From Hyalella azteca (lineage: Eukaryota; Arthropoda; Malacostraca; Amphipoda; Hyalellidae), in the NCBI RefSeq assembly GCF_000764305.2, contig NW_025936019.1:1-64000 (forward strand): DNA of 64,000 nucleotides. Reading direction: 5' to 3'. Position 1 is the stretch's first letter; each line of letters opens with the position of its first letter. The notes under the pieces were generated by a model. That model had not been told where the DNA came from. It saw only the letters and a list, made by a program, of their open reading frames with translations, and ran no database searches. Below, piece by piece: positions 11,491-23,571 of this stretch. Made by a program: the position numbers and the translations under genes.

Positions 11491-12089
11491 CTATCTCCTA
11501 ATGTCCTCAAATTCCGCATGAAGGGTGATTTAACTCTCAAGTAAAAACAATGTTTACTTCCCGTAAAATTTTTCATACTGATTTGCATAGATACATGTAT
11601 ATACAAATAAAAAAACATGCGACAAGCCTACGGATATTATTTCATCTCTGAATATGCAAACAATGAAGCATTTGCTATGTTAATTCAAGTATTCTTCTGT
11701 TATTCAAGTTTTGAATGCATTCATGAAAAATTTTTCCTAGCTCTACAAATAATGAATTTAGGCTGCCCAACCAGAAAAATACCTGTACCGACGGTGTAGA
11801 TTGCAAGTGAGTTACGAAGCTCCGTACTGACAGCCAACAAAAGTTCAACAGGTTAAGAATGTGTAAAATTCTAATCAAATTTAAATATGTAATTCAGCAA
11901 ATACCAAACCTTTAAGAAGGACAATTAGCAGTTTATGACGAGTGTATAATTGTTGCGGTGAGCATGACAGCACCAGTGGCCGGCCAAACTGAATTTATCT
12001 GACCAGGAAAATAATTTACATTGTTTCTTCAATTGAATTAATATTATGGATGCAACAGCCAGAGTCAAATAAGTTTTTCAGACGACAAG
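11491..12089. other. No gene seen
   Basis: AT-rich DNA corresponding to the intron side of the inverted copy; nothing else recognised. Confidence 0.5.
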
Positions 12090-12176
12090 CAGATGGTCGG
12101 TGCTAGGTCACCCCACCACAGCTAGCAGATGGACGGTACTAGGTCACCCCACCACAGCTAGCAGATGGCCGGTACT
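12090..12176. repeat. Inverted 36-bp minisatellite, about 2.5 copies
   Basis: Reverse-orientation units of the 9036-9396 array (AGCAGATGG.CGGTACTAGG). It sits on the correct side of the inverted exon F to be part of the same inverted duplication. Confidence 0.88.
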
Positions 12177-13317
12177 AGAGTTTGATTGTTTCATTATAAA
12201 CAGCCCTGGATTGTCTGCATTTAATTTCCCTTCCAACTGAAGGCTTCAGTCTGTCTGGAGGCTAGTTCAATACAACCTCTAAGCCACACTAAAAATGTAT
12301 TGGATCAAATTGCCCATACAGTAACACTTTCACACCATTAACACGAGCTATAAGTGTTGACGTTACACTGATATGACCTTTTTGCCGGGCCAAAATAGGT
12401 CAAGATGACACAGAAAAAAATAAAGGAAAGGCATTACTATTGTGTCAAATTTTCACACATTTTTATAAGTGTAGGTTAAATCGAGCAGTCCATGTCCATT
12501 ACACTATTCATGCACAACTCGTGCGTGAATAGTTTAAATTAATTAGACTAATAGTGTTGATTCATAGTGTAAATCGGCTATGCTTAAACTCATAAGTTAC
12601 TATGTCAGGGAGTATTCTTCTTTTCACTAATGAAACACAGTCGACTCTATCCAACTGTCCTTAAGTTAATGTGCGATCAATCGTCAAGAAATGCTTTACT
12701 CAGCATCGTTGGTACATCATAACGCACATTTACGTAAACTCTCTTGTCTTCTCAACTCATTTGAGCGGAGATTCCTGCGTTCAAGACTTTCTGCGTCCAC
12801 ACTTGGACGACCGAAACTTAACTATAGTTTTCAACCGACGAGACAAAAAGGGAGAATTTTTTCGACTGATTTATGCCGTAGTTTTATAGAGAGATAAATC
12901 GTGAGAATTGGTTGTTGAAGACTTGTTCAGCACCTGGGCGAGTTAGCGAAGTGCGAGATCACCCAGGACTTGTACTATCATAAATACGTAGTTGAGAGTT
13001 CATAACTGCGTCAGCCAATCTCTGACGATTTTTTAAGCTAAACAGATCAATTTCAGACGTGAAATCAGCCGCTTCGTAAACTTAAGCGAGTTTGGAAAAT
13101 ACGGGCCCAGAACGCTCGATGGGGCATACGTAGTGAACAATCCTGGAAATGTAGGTTGAAGCATCCGTGAGGTGTTTCAACATCTGGCTTTAAAGAACAG
13201 GATTAAAAAAAATTAAAATCCAACATGAAGGCCAGTAGATCAACAATGTTCTGTATTGATAAGAAGAAAGTAACAGAAGAAGATGGTCGATGGGCACTGA
13301 CTTTGATATGATATATA
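12177..13317. other. No gene seen
   Basis: Short overlapping frames near 12671-12897 have no support from splice sites or composition. Confidence 0.5.
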
Positions 13318-13984
13318 TTCAATTTCTTCGGCCAAGCGCCACAAAAATGACAACGGTGTTTATTGGTTAAATCTGATTGATTGCCACTATAGCCACGCAT
13401 TTACGCTACTGATTATATTATTAATTATATTATTAGATCATTGGTCTTCGTCAAGCAATCTTTTTAAATATCAACAAGTTTAAATCCTGCAAGGTGCAGC
13501 TGACAAGCCCGGAAAGTAATATTTTTCTTATTTGGACGGTGACAGGAAAAAATTATCTGAGGACATTGGTGCAACTTCGCGTGAAAATAATTTAGCATTA
13601 AAAATTACGTAAAGATTCATCATGATAACCCAAATATGATGAACTCAATCAGTTAGTGAAATATTGAAGCATGAAAGTCGGCGCGTTCTCGGTTATTTAA
13701 ATTTTTGCGCTGCAGCGCCGATGTACTTTAATACACCGGCAAAACGCACTCCTTTTTTGACCGGGTGTAAGCGAGGTCTAAGTTTCTATGTAGAGTGTAG
13801 AAGGGTGATTCACATTTAACATATTCCACTATTCCATCACTCAGAATTACATGCATTTTACAATTTTGGAAATATTAGCGTTAGATATCCAAAACCTGCC
13901 GGGTCCAACTGTTGCATGGATGGTGCACTAAGAGACAACCAAGCATTGTTTTAGAGCATGACGTTGCTAGTTACATTGAAATAA

Positions 13985-14165
13985 TAATTAATTACCTTTC
14001 CTTATTCGAATATTTGTTGCAAATCATTTCGTTTCCTTCGTGATGTTTATATTTTTTAACTTCCGATTGGTTAAAATAATAATTAGTTGCCTTTCCTTAT
14101 TCGAATATTTGTTGCAAATCATTTCGTTTACTTCGTGATGTTTATATTTTTTAACTTCCAATTGG
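13985..14165. repeat. ~95-bp tandem duplication, two copies
   Basis: Two near-identical units with CCTTTCCTTATTCGAATATT and TGTTTATATTTTTTAACTTCC. The paralogous segment at 55.7 kb has only the final part of one unit. Confidence 0.8.
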
Positions 14166-14929
14166 TACTCTGATAATGATGGCGAAGTTTTGACATTAAA
14201 TTGCTCGCCTACTCGGTGATGATCCATCATTGATTAAATTTTACTCATGACTGAATGAACCCATAACCAAAATGAACCCATAATTCTCACTGAATACACC
14301 TATTAATACAATAATAAAACAGCGTTTATGACTCAATTAATTAACATTACACTCTCGGTAATTTCAAGTCGCGCTAATTACTAATAAGCATAACCGCGAT
14401 GGTCGTAATTCATCGCAATTATTATGACGCAGGCTTCTTACCACTACAGAACAGGAGTCCGACGTAAATATTGAATAGCGTTGTGGCACAGGTATTTTAC
14501 TGATAGCTACATGGACAATTGTTACTGATAGATTTAAGGGTCCTACGTTCATAAGCACGTTGAAGGGGATTTACATGCAATAATGTCCTATATATTAAAG
14601 AGTCTTCGGCTTCCCACAGGCTTATGTAGCTACGATGAAAATATTCCAGAAATTAACTGAAAGAAATATATTTACAAGAGTCGATTTCTTGAAAGATGTC
14701 TACTGAAAATTGACTTTAAATAAACTAGTTATTTTCAGCACCACGCTACCATGACATGTTTCGAAATTAAACAATAGGTGATTAATACTTTTTGTGCATA
14801 ATAATTCATAATATTATTTAATATACAACCTCTGAGATACTGAAAATGTTACATACAAAATACATCATATACAATTAATACATGAATAAAATAATAAATC
14901 AAAATTCTTACTTACGCACTTTCTTTTTT

Positions 14930-15085
14930 AGCGCATTTTCTCATTTATGGAAAAAAGGTGCTATTGTGGTCGTCATGTCCGTCCGTCCGTCCGTCCGTCT
15001 GTCTGTCTATCCGTCCGTGACTTCACGTTTTCGTCGACGAGAATATGCGCTCTCTGTCACTCACTGCAGTGAGTACTGAGTTATA
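14930..15085 (+). mobile_element. Short mobile element with (GTCC/GTCT)n core, copy 1
   Basis: It begins GCGCATTTTCTCATTTATGG, has a GTCC/GTCT microsatellite core, and ends with the perfect 16-bp palindrome ACTCACTGCAGTGAGT (15059-15074) followed by ACTGAGTTATA and a T-run. The paralogous segment lacks it: at 56485-56500 the flanks meet in a plain T-run. Two more copies lie at 37593-37725 and 41742-41882 in inverse orientation. It codes for nothing and must be mobilised in trans. The design recalls microsatellite-cored non-autonomous elements seen in invertebrates; the class is not proven. Confidence 0.75.
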
Positions 15086-15527
15086 TTTTTTGAAAATTTT
15101 GAATATTAGGGTTAATTGTTATCTCAGATAAGGACACTACAAAGTTCGACATCATAACTTAATGAGAATAGAAATACGCCATTTTTGCGCATTTAATTTC
15201 ACTGGAGGTCCGCATATGGTACTTAAGCATTCTTGCTCCTACGTAGGCATTTCTAAATTTGGTCAAACTTATAAACGTAACGCCGACTCTCTCAACAAAC
15301 CTAGCCGAACCTAACCAAATCTCATTGGTTGGGAGAGGGTGGAGAGTCGCTGTGGCGTGAGTACGTTATGCCGGAGGGGATTAGGCCAGAGCAGGTGAGG
15401 CCGGATGCTCAACTGCCTGCTTAAGAGCAGGCAATTGCTAAAGCATTGATTGCGGACTTACGATGGAATTATCAGTATGCGGTGTGTCACTGGTCAGTAT
15501 TACGGTATTCCAGCGTAGTCTGCGGCT

Positions 15528-16860
15528 TTTAGACATTGACGGTCGCGACTTGCGAGAAACTTAGACTCACCGAGGCAGTTACGATTCCTGTGAGTGCGTC
15601 AAACATATACAATGGACGGCTCCACTTCAACATATTATACGGTCAACATCAACACTACGGCTGCGACTCAGTCGTGAGACAACGCGAGAAGCCACGAGTT
15701 GTCCAGCGGTTATAACACCTCCAGTCACGGAGACTCAACTACAGAGCACGGCGGGGCAATTATCATCGGTACGGTCACAGTTCTCATCAGAAGAAACAAT
15801 ACGGTCACAACCATCAGCCGCAGTAAACCTACAAGTTATCTACGGCCAGACTGACCGTGAGACATCTATATCAACGAGATACGACAGTCATGAAGAAAGA
15901 GCAACTGTGAAGAGAGCCGCGCGATACAGCTGCAGTACGGCCACTTGAAATACGGCTGCAACGCGCGGTGACAGCCGCGGTACGGTCGCTGAACATACGG
16001 CCGTAAACGGGTGCGCAAGTTACGGTCGTTTACAACAGTTGTACGGCTCAACGGAACTGCAATGTATCAACAATTTCCGGTAAAATTAGATAATTTTACA
16101 TGATGATGATTTAACTGATAGATTTTGGACGTTGATTGGTTGGGAAGAACTTGTTCTTTCTCACGCAATAGTGATGGTAACAAAGTCATTATTCAGGGTG
16201 TCTCCAATAACTATCGTTCCGTGTAAACTCTATCGTTGAGCTAGAATCACAAATGAGTAGCAGTGAGTCGAAAGTCGATGCCGAGAAATAAGGAATAAGA
16301 TGTTCTCCTAGATTATCAAAGTTGTGAGATATTTTGCGTGATTACATAATTTTGTGACATGTTTACTAGGATGTAAATGTGTATTTTCCTTTTTATTTTT
16401 ATTATTATTTTTTTTTTTGGTTGCTCTGGTTTGAGGGGTAGAATTCGGGTACTTGAGGGGGATTATCGCTGACTAGATTGTATGAGGTTAAGGATCTCTT
16501 CTTATAATGCGATGTAGGATGGATAAGGTATTCAAGGGGATTAACTAAGGGGAAGTTGACCCGAACGCAGGTCGATAGTAATGACAGGTGATGAAAGAAG
16601 GGGATGGGAGTTGTCGAGAGAAAATTAAGGGGAAGATGTACACGGGCGTGCAAATAGGACAATTGACCAAGTTAATTGTTAGGAAGCTAGTTTTGTTCTC
16701 GGGTTATGAGTTGAAACTGAATGACATAAAAAAATACTGTAGGCTAGCCGACATTATTTTTTTAGGGTTCTTGAGGGGATGATTAGGAATAGGAATAAAT
16801 TATAAATAAGATAAGAATAGGGATTGATGATTAGAAGCAAATTTTGAATTAAGGGGGAGG
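15528..16860. other. Non-coding stretch with scattered TACGG motifs
   Basis: Between 15600 and 16060 the motif TACGGY recurs many times at irregular 15-40 base spacing on a GC-richer background. No sustained frame explains it. 16060-16860 is AT-rich with a T-run near 16385-16420. No gene seen. Confidence 0.5.
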
Positions 16861-16902
16861 AGCTCGAGCCGTCTAGCGCGCATGCGTGAGACCGGGGGGG
16901 GG

Positions 16903-16966
16903 TATTTAAGAGCGAGCGGGCCCACCGCGAGTCAGTCCCGTTCCGGTGTTAGAGGCAGTCGGACGT
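16903..16966 (+). promoter_or_regulatory. Core promoter: TATA box, initiator and DPE in exact register
   Basis: TATTTAA at 16903-16909 lies at -31 relative to the A of the arthropod initiator TCAGTC (16932-16937, A at 16934). The sequence GGACGT at 16961-16966 fits the downstream promoter element consensus RGWYVT exactly at +28 to +33. All three elements in correct register by chance is unlikely. The region is GC-rich against its surroundings. What it drives is unclear: no ATG occurs for about 470 bases after the start, so it may serve a non-coding RNA, a long leader, or the LTR/internal promoter of a retroelement. Confidence 0.8.
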
Positions 16967-17420
16967 ATCGTGGACGCAAGTGTAAAGTGGTTGCAAGTAA
17001 TCGCGACGAAGGAGATAACTGGGAGAATCGAGACGAATATCGTGAGCATCGAAGTACTGTTCAGAAGAGACTATTTAGCACGCCGTTTACCGACAACCGC
17101 CGGGCAACGAAGAACTCAGTGACTGGGAAGAAGTCCTCGTATTCTAATCGACGAAGTCCTGCTCAGGGGAGCTATTTGAGCACTACGTTTATCGACGAAG
17201 ATAGTTTATTCCTGAAGACAACGTCTACGAATTCCGGAGGAGAATAATCGACCTGCGAATAGATTCTCCGGAGTGGCCTGCAAGTTGCCTGAATCTCCAG
17301 TGAACCTCGCCCAGAGCGCATCGTCAAGAGCTGAGATTGACCAGTCTCGCAGGCGAAGATTTAAAGGATTCGCCAAGGGATTTTCTCTTCCTAAGCGGTG
17401 AAGTACCCATGTCAAATTGA
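16934..17420 (+). other. Predicted transcribed leader with no ATG for ~470 bases
   Basis: Downstream of the promoter the GC-richer sequence contains no ATG until about 17409. The open frame that covers it starts upstream of the predicted transcription start (near 16882), so that ATG would not be in the RNA. The stretch is Arg/Ser/Thr-rich in that frame and shows no known domain. A retroelement R-U5 leader or a non-coding RNA fits better than a protein gene. Confidence 0.4.
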
Positions 17421-18089
17421 AAAAATCTATAGCGTTCTCGTGTAGCCACCTTTGTTTAGTTCTCGCGGTATTAGTTTCAATTTACGATTCCGGGCCTGTT
17501 AGTAATTGGGTTTAAGGTTGTTGTCTCATGCCCAGATCGGTATAGGATAGGATTGATTCTTCTGCAAGTAAGCCTGTGCACTCGTCATTCTAATCGTTCC
17601 TAGCTCTGTAACTAGGCGTAGGGTATTTTCTTTTCTAGTATATGAAGTTTGATTGATGTTTGTGTCACTCTCCTTGTTAAATCGCATTGCCAGCAGTAGA
17701 GAACCTTCAACGCGCCTCGTTTGATCACTCGGACAATGTAAAGTACAACCAACCTGACAGTTTAAAATGTTTTATGAAAAAGAAACTCTGCCGAGGATAA
17801 ACTAAAAATTGATAACTTGGACAACACTTGAAAGCGTACAGTCCAAGAAATAGCGAGAGCTAATATCAACTCAAATCAAAGTTCAACACATAAATTATAT
17901 GCAATTAGGAAGAAAAGGAATTTCCTTTCTAATCAGATAGCTCTTATATAGGCTTCGCTTCCGCCCACCGGATTCTTGTCCTCGTGACATATATGCTGTA
18001 TGGCAAGGTCTCAGTGACACCGTGGACTCTATAGCTAACTAGGTCTGCTGGTAAACACATGAGGATTTATTTACACAACCTACGCTCGG
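17421..18089. other. No gene seen
   Basis: Mixed-composition DNA without supportable features. Confidence 0.5.
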
Positions 18090-19212
18090 ACAGAACTGCG
18101 GATCATTTAATCGAAAGATGGAAATACTTCTTTAAAAGTTGTATTTGATCCCATTTCAACTGAAAATATGAAAAATGATCGTTTTGGAGCAGAATATGAA
18201 TGGTTTTTACATCCACTGGAGTAATCCAGAATATGCTCTGTACGACTTTAGCTGCTCTCTCTGAACTCAGCCAATTTTGTCACTAGCAGCGAGGGCACGG
18301 GTGACAAGGAAGAGAAAGGAGTTCGACAACAAGAATTATCGCTGGAGAAATACTTCCCGAAATACTAAAATAAGAGATACTGGCTGTTGAAGATAAGCCA
18401 CAAAAGTTGGTGAAGGTATCATATGTATTAAATAAACTGAGAAAATTCTCTTCATTTATTTAGATGTGCTTTTTCGCGTGGTTGATGTCGTAATAATGCT
18501 ACACAACTTTCGAAAGGTTTTTCATCATGCTGTGAATGACAGAGAATAATTCTGCAAGTCATGGGAAGCACCGTTCAGGAATGGGAAGGATAGACCAGAA
18601 ACGTTGGACGAGAAAAATTTCCATGCATTTCACTACTCTGAACTCTCTTAGTTTACCGAGTTTACAGCATCCCAATCGTAAATATGCGTCTTACTAGGAA
18701 TTAACGACATACTTTTGCTGTGCTTATGTTACAACCATTTTATTGCATATCTGGCCATGCAGGAGGCGCCAGCCCCTGACCCTACGGGCTCGTCACTGAA
18801 GAGTAGGGGATCTTATCCCAATCCACGACATCGACTACTATCGTCCTCCTCACGTCATCCGTCTCAATCAACCTTGCCAACATTCAATCCTTCATTCTTG
18901 GAGCCTTCGATCGAAATCGACCGATTACAATTAAAAATAAATACACTCTATTAACCACAGGAAATAGAAGGCTATCGGCTTGTAGAAACTTGACGCACTC
19001 CTCATCCGACTAACAGCTACTGATTTACCGCTGTAATAGACGACACCTACTTCTGCCATCGACAAGTTGACCTCCCGTAAACCACTGAAGAGTTAAAAAA
19101 GAAGCAACTTGAATCCCATTATAACAAAGAACCTGCGCTCAAAAGAGAACAAAACAATTGGATAAGGCCACGCTATCAACAGACTTAAATACAAAATCAC
19201 GTTGCATCGATC

Positions 19213-19479
19213 ATGACTACAAGTTCAATACATTATCAAATAAATCACTACACCCACGCAAAGGTTATCATCACCGCTGGCACCACAAATATCGCAAAGG
19301 AAACACACCGACGGCTTCTACATTTACAACACGAAAATTACATCTTCATAATGCCTGCTAAAATGATGTGTTCACCTACTTATCTTTTTCAAATGTTACA
19401 AAATGGAAGATCACCCTACCAACAATGCCCTGCAACCTTCGTGATTCGAATGATTTGCTGCCATAGAACAAATGAATAA
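19213..19479 (+). pseudogene. Unrecognised frame shared by both block copies (copy 1)
   Basis: An 88-codon frame containing HAKVIITAGTTNIAKET and NGRSPYQQCPATFVIRM is matched by a 103-codon frame at 27287-27598. Many base differences between the two change the amino acid, so I see no sign of purifying selection. The frame is broken downstream in both copies. I cannot name the family. It is probably a remnant of a transposon or virus-derived gene that once spanned roughly 19.2-21.1 kb. Confidence 0.35.
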
Positions 19480-20351
19480 CGAATGTCACAACCCATTAAA
19501 ATTGCATCAACTATACACCGATGACCATCTAATACAAATAGCCAACTGTTCATACCGCAAACCGGCGATTCAGTCCTAGCAACAAACACAACAGGACAAA
19601 ATCCAACAAAAAGCTGACCAAACATTCATGGAAATTGCGAAACAGGTCAAATAAAATAAACATTACGCAACACATCATTCTCACAAACACGATGCCAATC
19701 ATATTTACAGCAATAATTTTGGATGCGCACATTGTCAGTTGATCCCATGAGCAAGAATTGGCGCAATCATATCACCATCGCTATAAAATACAATTATTAC
19801 AAGAACGCGACATTTCCGCTCCGTGACTCGAAGAAGATATTCAACTTCAACTAGCACCTCATAGTATTGGGTAAATTATCGAAATTAGAAAGAAGAAAGA
19901 ATAAAGACTGAAGTTCTTGTTAGAACATGTAGAAAATTATAGATCTGAGGAGACGCGACAATATAAAGCCCACCACCAACCTCATTCTGAATGACATCTT
20001 CAACACCATGAGGTTAAAACCATCTTCAACAACCCCTTCAGAAAAAAAACAGATCATCCACCTCTAAACCTCACCCCATACCAGCATGACTTCACAACGA
20101 TCACATAAATCATTATTAACACATCGTTCTAGCCTGGAGTAACACAACATTCCTCAGAAAGTAAAAACTAATATTTATTGATACCTACACGTTCAATTGG
20201 GAGAAAACGTATCTCACGCCGGCGTCATTGCAATATAAAGCCACATTCTCTACTGATTAAAGATGACATATTTCAGTGTGACATGTTTGAGCATTACATG
20301 TCATGTGACATGCATGTGCGTTACATGCACTACATGTTACATTAAATTACT

Positions 20352-20380
20352 GAGAATGTAGAAGCACTACATTCTCAGGA
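20352..20380. repeat. 12-bp-stem hairpin inside an ACATGT-rich patch
   Basis: CTGAGAATGTAG and its complement flank a 5-base loop, next to repeated ACATGT/ACATG words (20280-20345). The stem is decayed in the partner copy near 28375. Confidence 0.75.
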
Positions 20381-21132
20381 ACATTACATCTTCAGATAGA
20401 ATTCTCCAAATAATAGAGCCTTCCACCTACTGCCTCTTTAGACCATATCCCAATAATCCTCAGCATCTCTCTAAATTTGCTCCGGTTCACAATTCGCAAA
20501 TCGTTCGTCATGCATCGTTCTTCCGAGCTGACTAGAAACTGAACAAAGTTCACTTCCACGTCATTCAGCCTTCTAAATGTTTAACACAATACTTGTGGAA
20601 ATTTACCTTGCACGAAATTAGTTCAAGACGCATCCGTCTTAATCATCGCGCACCACAACTTCCAGGGCATAAAACTATCACTTCACGTCAGAACATAGCC
20701 CTAACAATAATACAAAACACCTGCAGATTCGTCATCCTTCATCCTCACCCAAAATACAAATTGAAAATGGTCTTTGCCCGATCATCATCAATTTATCCTA
20801 CCATTCCTCCTCACACTGTCCTAGTCGGCACTATCCAAACTCAAAAAGTACAAACCCGATCACTTAGAGTTTTAGTCAACACTTACTGGTCAGACTTCAT
20901 TCCCTCTTATTCACTCCACGAACAATGCAATGTAAACATGTTTATCACGTTCCTTCAGTGACAAGCCCTCAACATCCGAAGCAAAATGCTGATATTCGAC
21001 CTGATCAACCTTCTCACTTGTCTATTCAATCAACTCACCTTGCCACGAGACATTATTCACAACGGTTCAAAAGTTCCAAGATAATATCATTGGATGCATT
21101 GATAAATAACCCACAGTGTTAATTAATTACTA

Positions 21133-21365
21133 GGTTTGGGAAAACTTTCGAGCTGAATTGAAATAGTTATGAATACTAATTCTATTTTAGAAACGGCTGA
21201 ACTGAAACTCGGAAAATTTTAATAGACTTTTGCCGCTTTAAAGTGAATAAATTTCTAGGTTTGAGAGAACATTCGAATTGAATTTAATTAGTTATGAATA
21301 CTAATTCTACTTTATAAACGGCTGAAATGATACTCGTGAAATTACAATAGACTTTTTGCTGCTTT
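21133..21365. repeat. ~112-bp tandem repeat, two copies
   Basis: Each unit contains AGTTATGAATACTAATTCTA and ACGGCTGAA. Two to three more units occupy 29410-29720 in the partner block. Confidence 0.85.
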
Positions 21366-21380
21366 AATTGAGCGAAGAAA

Positions 21381-22277
21381 AGGCTGGACGGAGTAGAGGT
21401 CTAGACAGAGTAACAAAAAGAAATAAACAACATGTTGCAGCCCATAAACTACAAACTAAACAAAAGATCTCCAAAATTATGTCCCAATCTATCAGGTCGC
21501 ATGCCTCTTAGGCTGGAGGAATTTGTTTATTCACATGTGTGGTAGCAGTCAGTCAAATATCTGCCATGTGAGCTGCAGTATATATGAGCGCAGATGTACC
21601 CTTATTATATAGTAGCATAAATATAGCAGTGCTTGTCGAATCAAATTTGTCATAGCCGCATACTTGATTGAGAACTCTACGCTTCAGATCACTAACATGT
21701 GCTAATATAATATTTCTGACTTGTTTGGAACGGATCTTATCTTTGTTTATGTCATTGTTTTAGTATATGCAAATTACCCGGACCATTTCTTTCTCTTGTT
21801 ATTCTTATCTTATTGCGTGAAACTTGACCTTTTATTTTATATGCCAGGTATTTTATTGAAGAGCTTCACGATCTCCAAGCAGAGGCCATAATTTCTCAGT
21901 TATCATTTAGCATATGAAATTTACCTTGATTTTCCGACAGAAAATAACCAATGATTGTTAATTCGCGCTATGAGATCAATATGAAACCTCCATGTATGAC
22001 TACAAAGCGAAAAACCTTTATGATTTGACTCTGAATATTTGACTGTGAATATTAAATGTGTAAATGACAAATGGGCAATGAGTTCTCATTATGCGAGATT
22101 TAAATTTTTTATATATTTACCAAAGTTTAGTTTATTGTTTCTTGGGATGGTGACTGGACCTGAAAATTTGTTCATAGTGGGAGAATTGCAAGACATTGTA
22201 CAACTAAGAGGAAAATATTGAAAAAATTTGAAAGTTTGATTTTATAGTAAGAATATTTAAATTTATTTTGATAAGAC
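21381..22277. other. No gene seen
   Basis: AT-rich DNA ending at an N gap (22278) and adapter. A 60-codon frame at 22039 has no support. Confidence 0.5.
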
Positions 22278-22279
22278 NC

Positions 22280-22316
22280 CTGTCTCTTATACACATCTAG
22301 ATGTGTATAAGAGACA
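22280..22316. other. Nextera/Tn5 adapter junction (assembly artefact)
   Basis: The 19-bp mosaic end CTGTCTCTTATACACATCT is followed by its reverse complement (final G missing), directly after an N. This is the mate-pair circularisation junction of Nextera libraries, not animal DNA. Sequence on the two sides may not be contiguous in the genome. Confidence 0.97.
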
Positions 22317-22616
22317 AGTGTTGAAGTATGAATGCCTGATGGGTGCAATAAAAACAGCTTCGTGGCCTTTTTGGTCCCTTTGTCAGGGGGTAAGCAACAC
22401 GAATGTTCTCTTGTCGGTCTTTCTTATTTTAGAGCATGCGAAATCAAAGAGTTTTTTTAACTAAATAAGATCCAATTTAATTATCTTATCGTTACAATAA
22501 TTTTCACACGACTAAGTACTATATAAATTACGAAAATGTCTCGAAATTCGAATATTTTTGTCCGGAGATATTTATTATTTGAATTGAAACCTAAAGTCAC
22601 ACTTTTTTGGCTTCAG

Positions 22617-22775
22617 GAGGCAGAACCTAATTCTACATTCGGCAAGCTGTATCGAAACGTCGATTTATGGGAGAAGGATTATTACCGCTTAACCGAAAAC
22701 ACTGCTTCTGGAAAGTATGCTTTTGTTGGCATCAAATCCTCGATGTACGGGATGATGGACACCGTTTTTGCAAAG
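22617..22775 (+). CDS. Exon of an ionotropic receptor-like gene (ligand-binding region)
   Basis: An acceptor (TTTTTTGGCTTCAG) precedes 53 codons and the donor AAG|GTGAAG follows, both in phase 0. The peptide has PNSTFGKLYRNVDLW then SGKYAFVGIKSSMYG, resembling the ligand-binding S2 region of iGluR/IR chemoreceptors, where a GxYAFI-like strand is typical. It lies 300 bp after an adapter artefact, so upstream exons may be elsewhere. The next readable exon (23572-23726) starts in phase 2, so an exon of about 40-60 codons is missing between them or the gene is broken. The product would be a membrane-bound, ligand-gated cation channel subunit. Family identification is by motif resemblance only. 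Confidence 0.5.
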
Positions 22776-23571
22776 GTGAAGGTCCTCCCACACAATACTT
22801 TTCTGTTTAAACTGCAACAGAAATTAGCTGTTAACATACTCGAATATGAAGGCTCGTCCTAATATAGCCAAATGTGCACTCAGGTTTTGTGGAAATACTC
22901 TCCTGAAATAAAATGTGCACCCTAACTCTTAAAGAAGATTACTCTATTAAAATTCAACCTGTAACTGTCACACACATTAAACATTATTTTTCCATCAACA
23001 GACCCGTACGTGCCCTCTAATCATCAAAGACAACTTCCTCTCTTCCTGGATCACCGTGTGCTTTCGCAAAAATTCTCCGTACACGGCCCCGTTCAACAAA
23101 CAGTATATATTTTCATTTTGATTTAAATATTTTCATTTTGATTTCAGCCATCTCGTTATAAATACAACTGAGAAAAATGTAACTATGGTGATACTAAGAG
23201 ATTATGAACATTGAAAATGTGAGAATGAGTGTAATGCACTCGTGCCTCAAAGGATTTTTTCGAGTAGCGATCGCCTGGACAATAAGTTTTATTGCCTTAG
23301 AAACTAAAAGCTGCCACTTGTACTGGCTGCCACAAGTCGTCCCATGTACACACTTTTAGGGAAGCTGTATTGTTGGTGCATTTGTTCACCATCATAGAAA
23401 TTATGACTTGTGGAGGGCGATATATTGTATGTGTTTATTTCAACCCAAGTGGTTTCTTTGCGCAGTAAGAGAGCAGAATTAGGTGCGTATTTTTTCACGC
23501 AGGGTGGTGCTATACGAGAGCGGTTCCCTGCGTGCATTTGTTAATTTTGTGAACATTTATTTGCTGCGCAG

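Larger units (their letters stand above)
13318..15527 (+). repeat. Paralogous segment, duplicated at 55146-56930
   Basis: Long collinear similarity in the same orientation begins at TTCGGCCAAG and ends near TAGTCTGCGGCTT. This copy differs by an extra ~95-bp tandem unit (about 13985-14165) and by a 156-bp mobile insertion (14930-15085). In the other copy the segment directly follows a trace of the 36-bp minisatellite, so 9.06-13.3 kb is either extra here or deleted there. Confidence 0.85.
18090..21380 (+). repeat. Paralogous block, copy 1 (partner 25490-29720)
   Basis: Collinear, same-orientation similarity to 25490-29720 starts at the 'ATCATTTAATCGAAAG' region and runs through 19.2-21.3 kb, ending in a set of ~112-bp tandem repeats (21133-21365 here). 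The partner has extra DNA at 25.65-26.2 kb and a SINE at 28.43-28.76 kb. Intact stretches of shared but drifting frames suggest that a dead protein-coding element underlies the block. Confidence 0.85.

Noticed and set aside
16882..17247. 121-codon protein gene at the core promoter
   Set aside because: Its ATG lies upstream of the predicted transcription start, and no downstream ATG replaces it.
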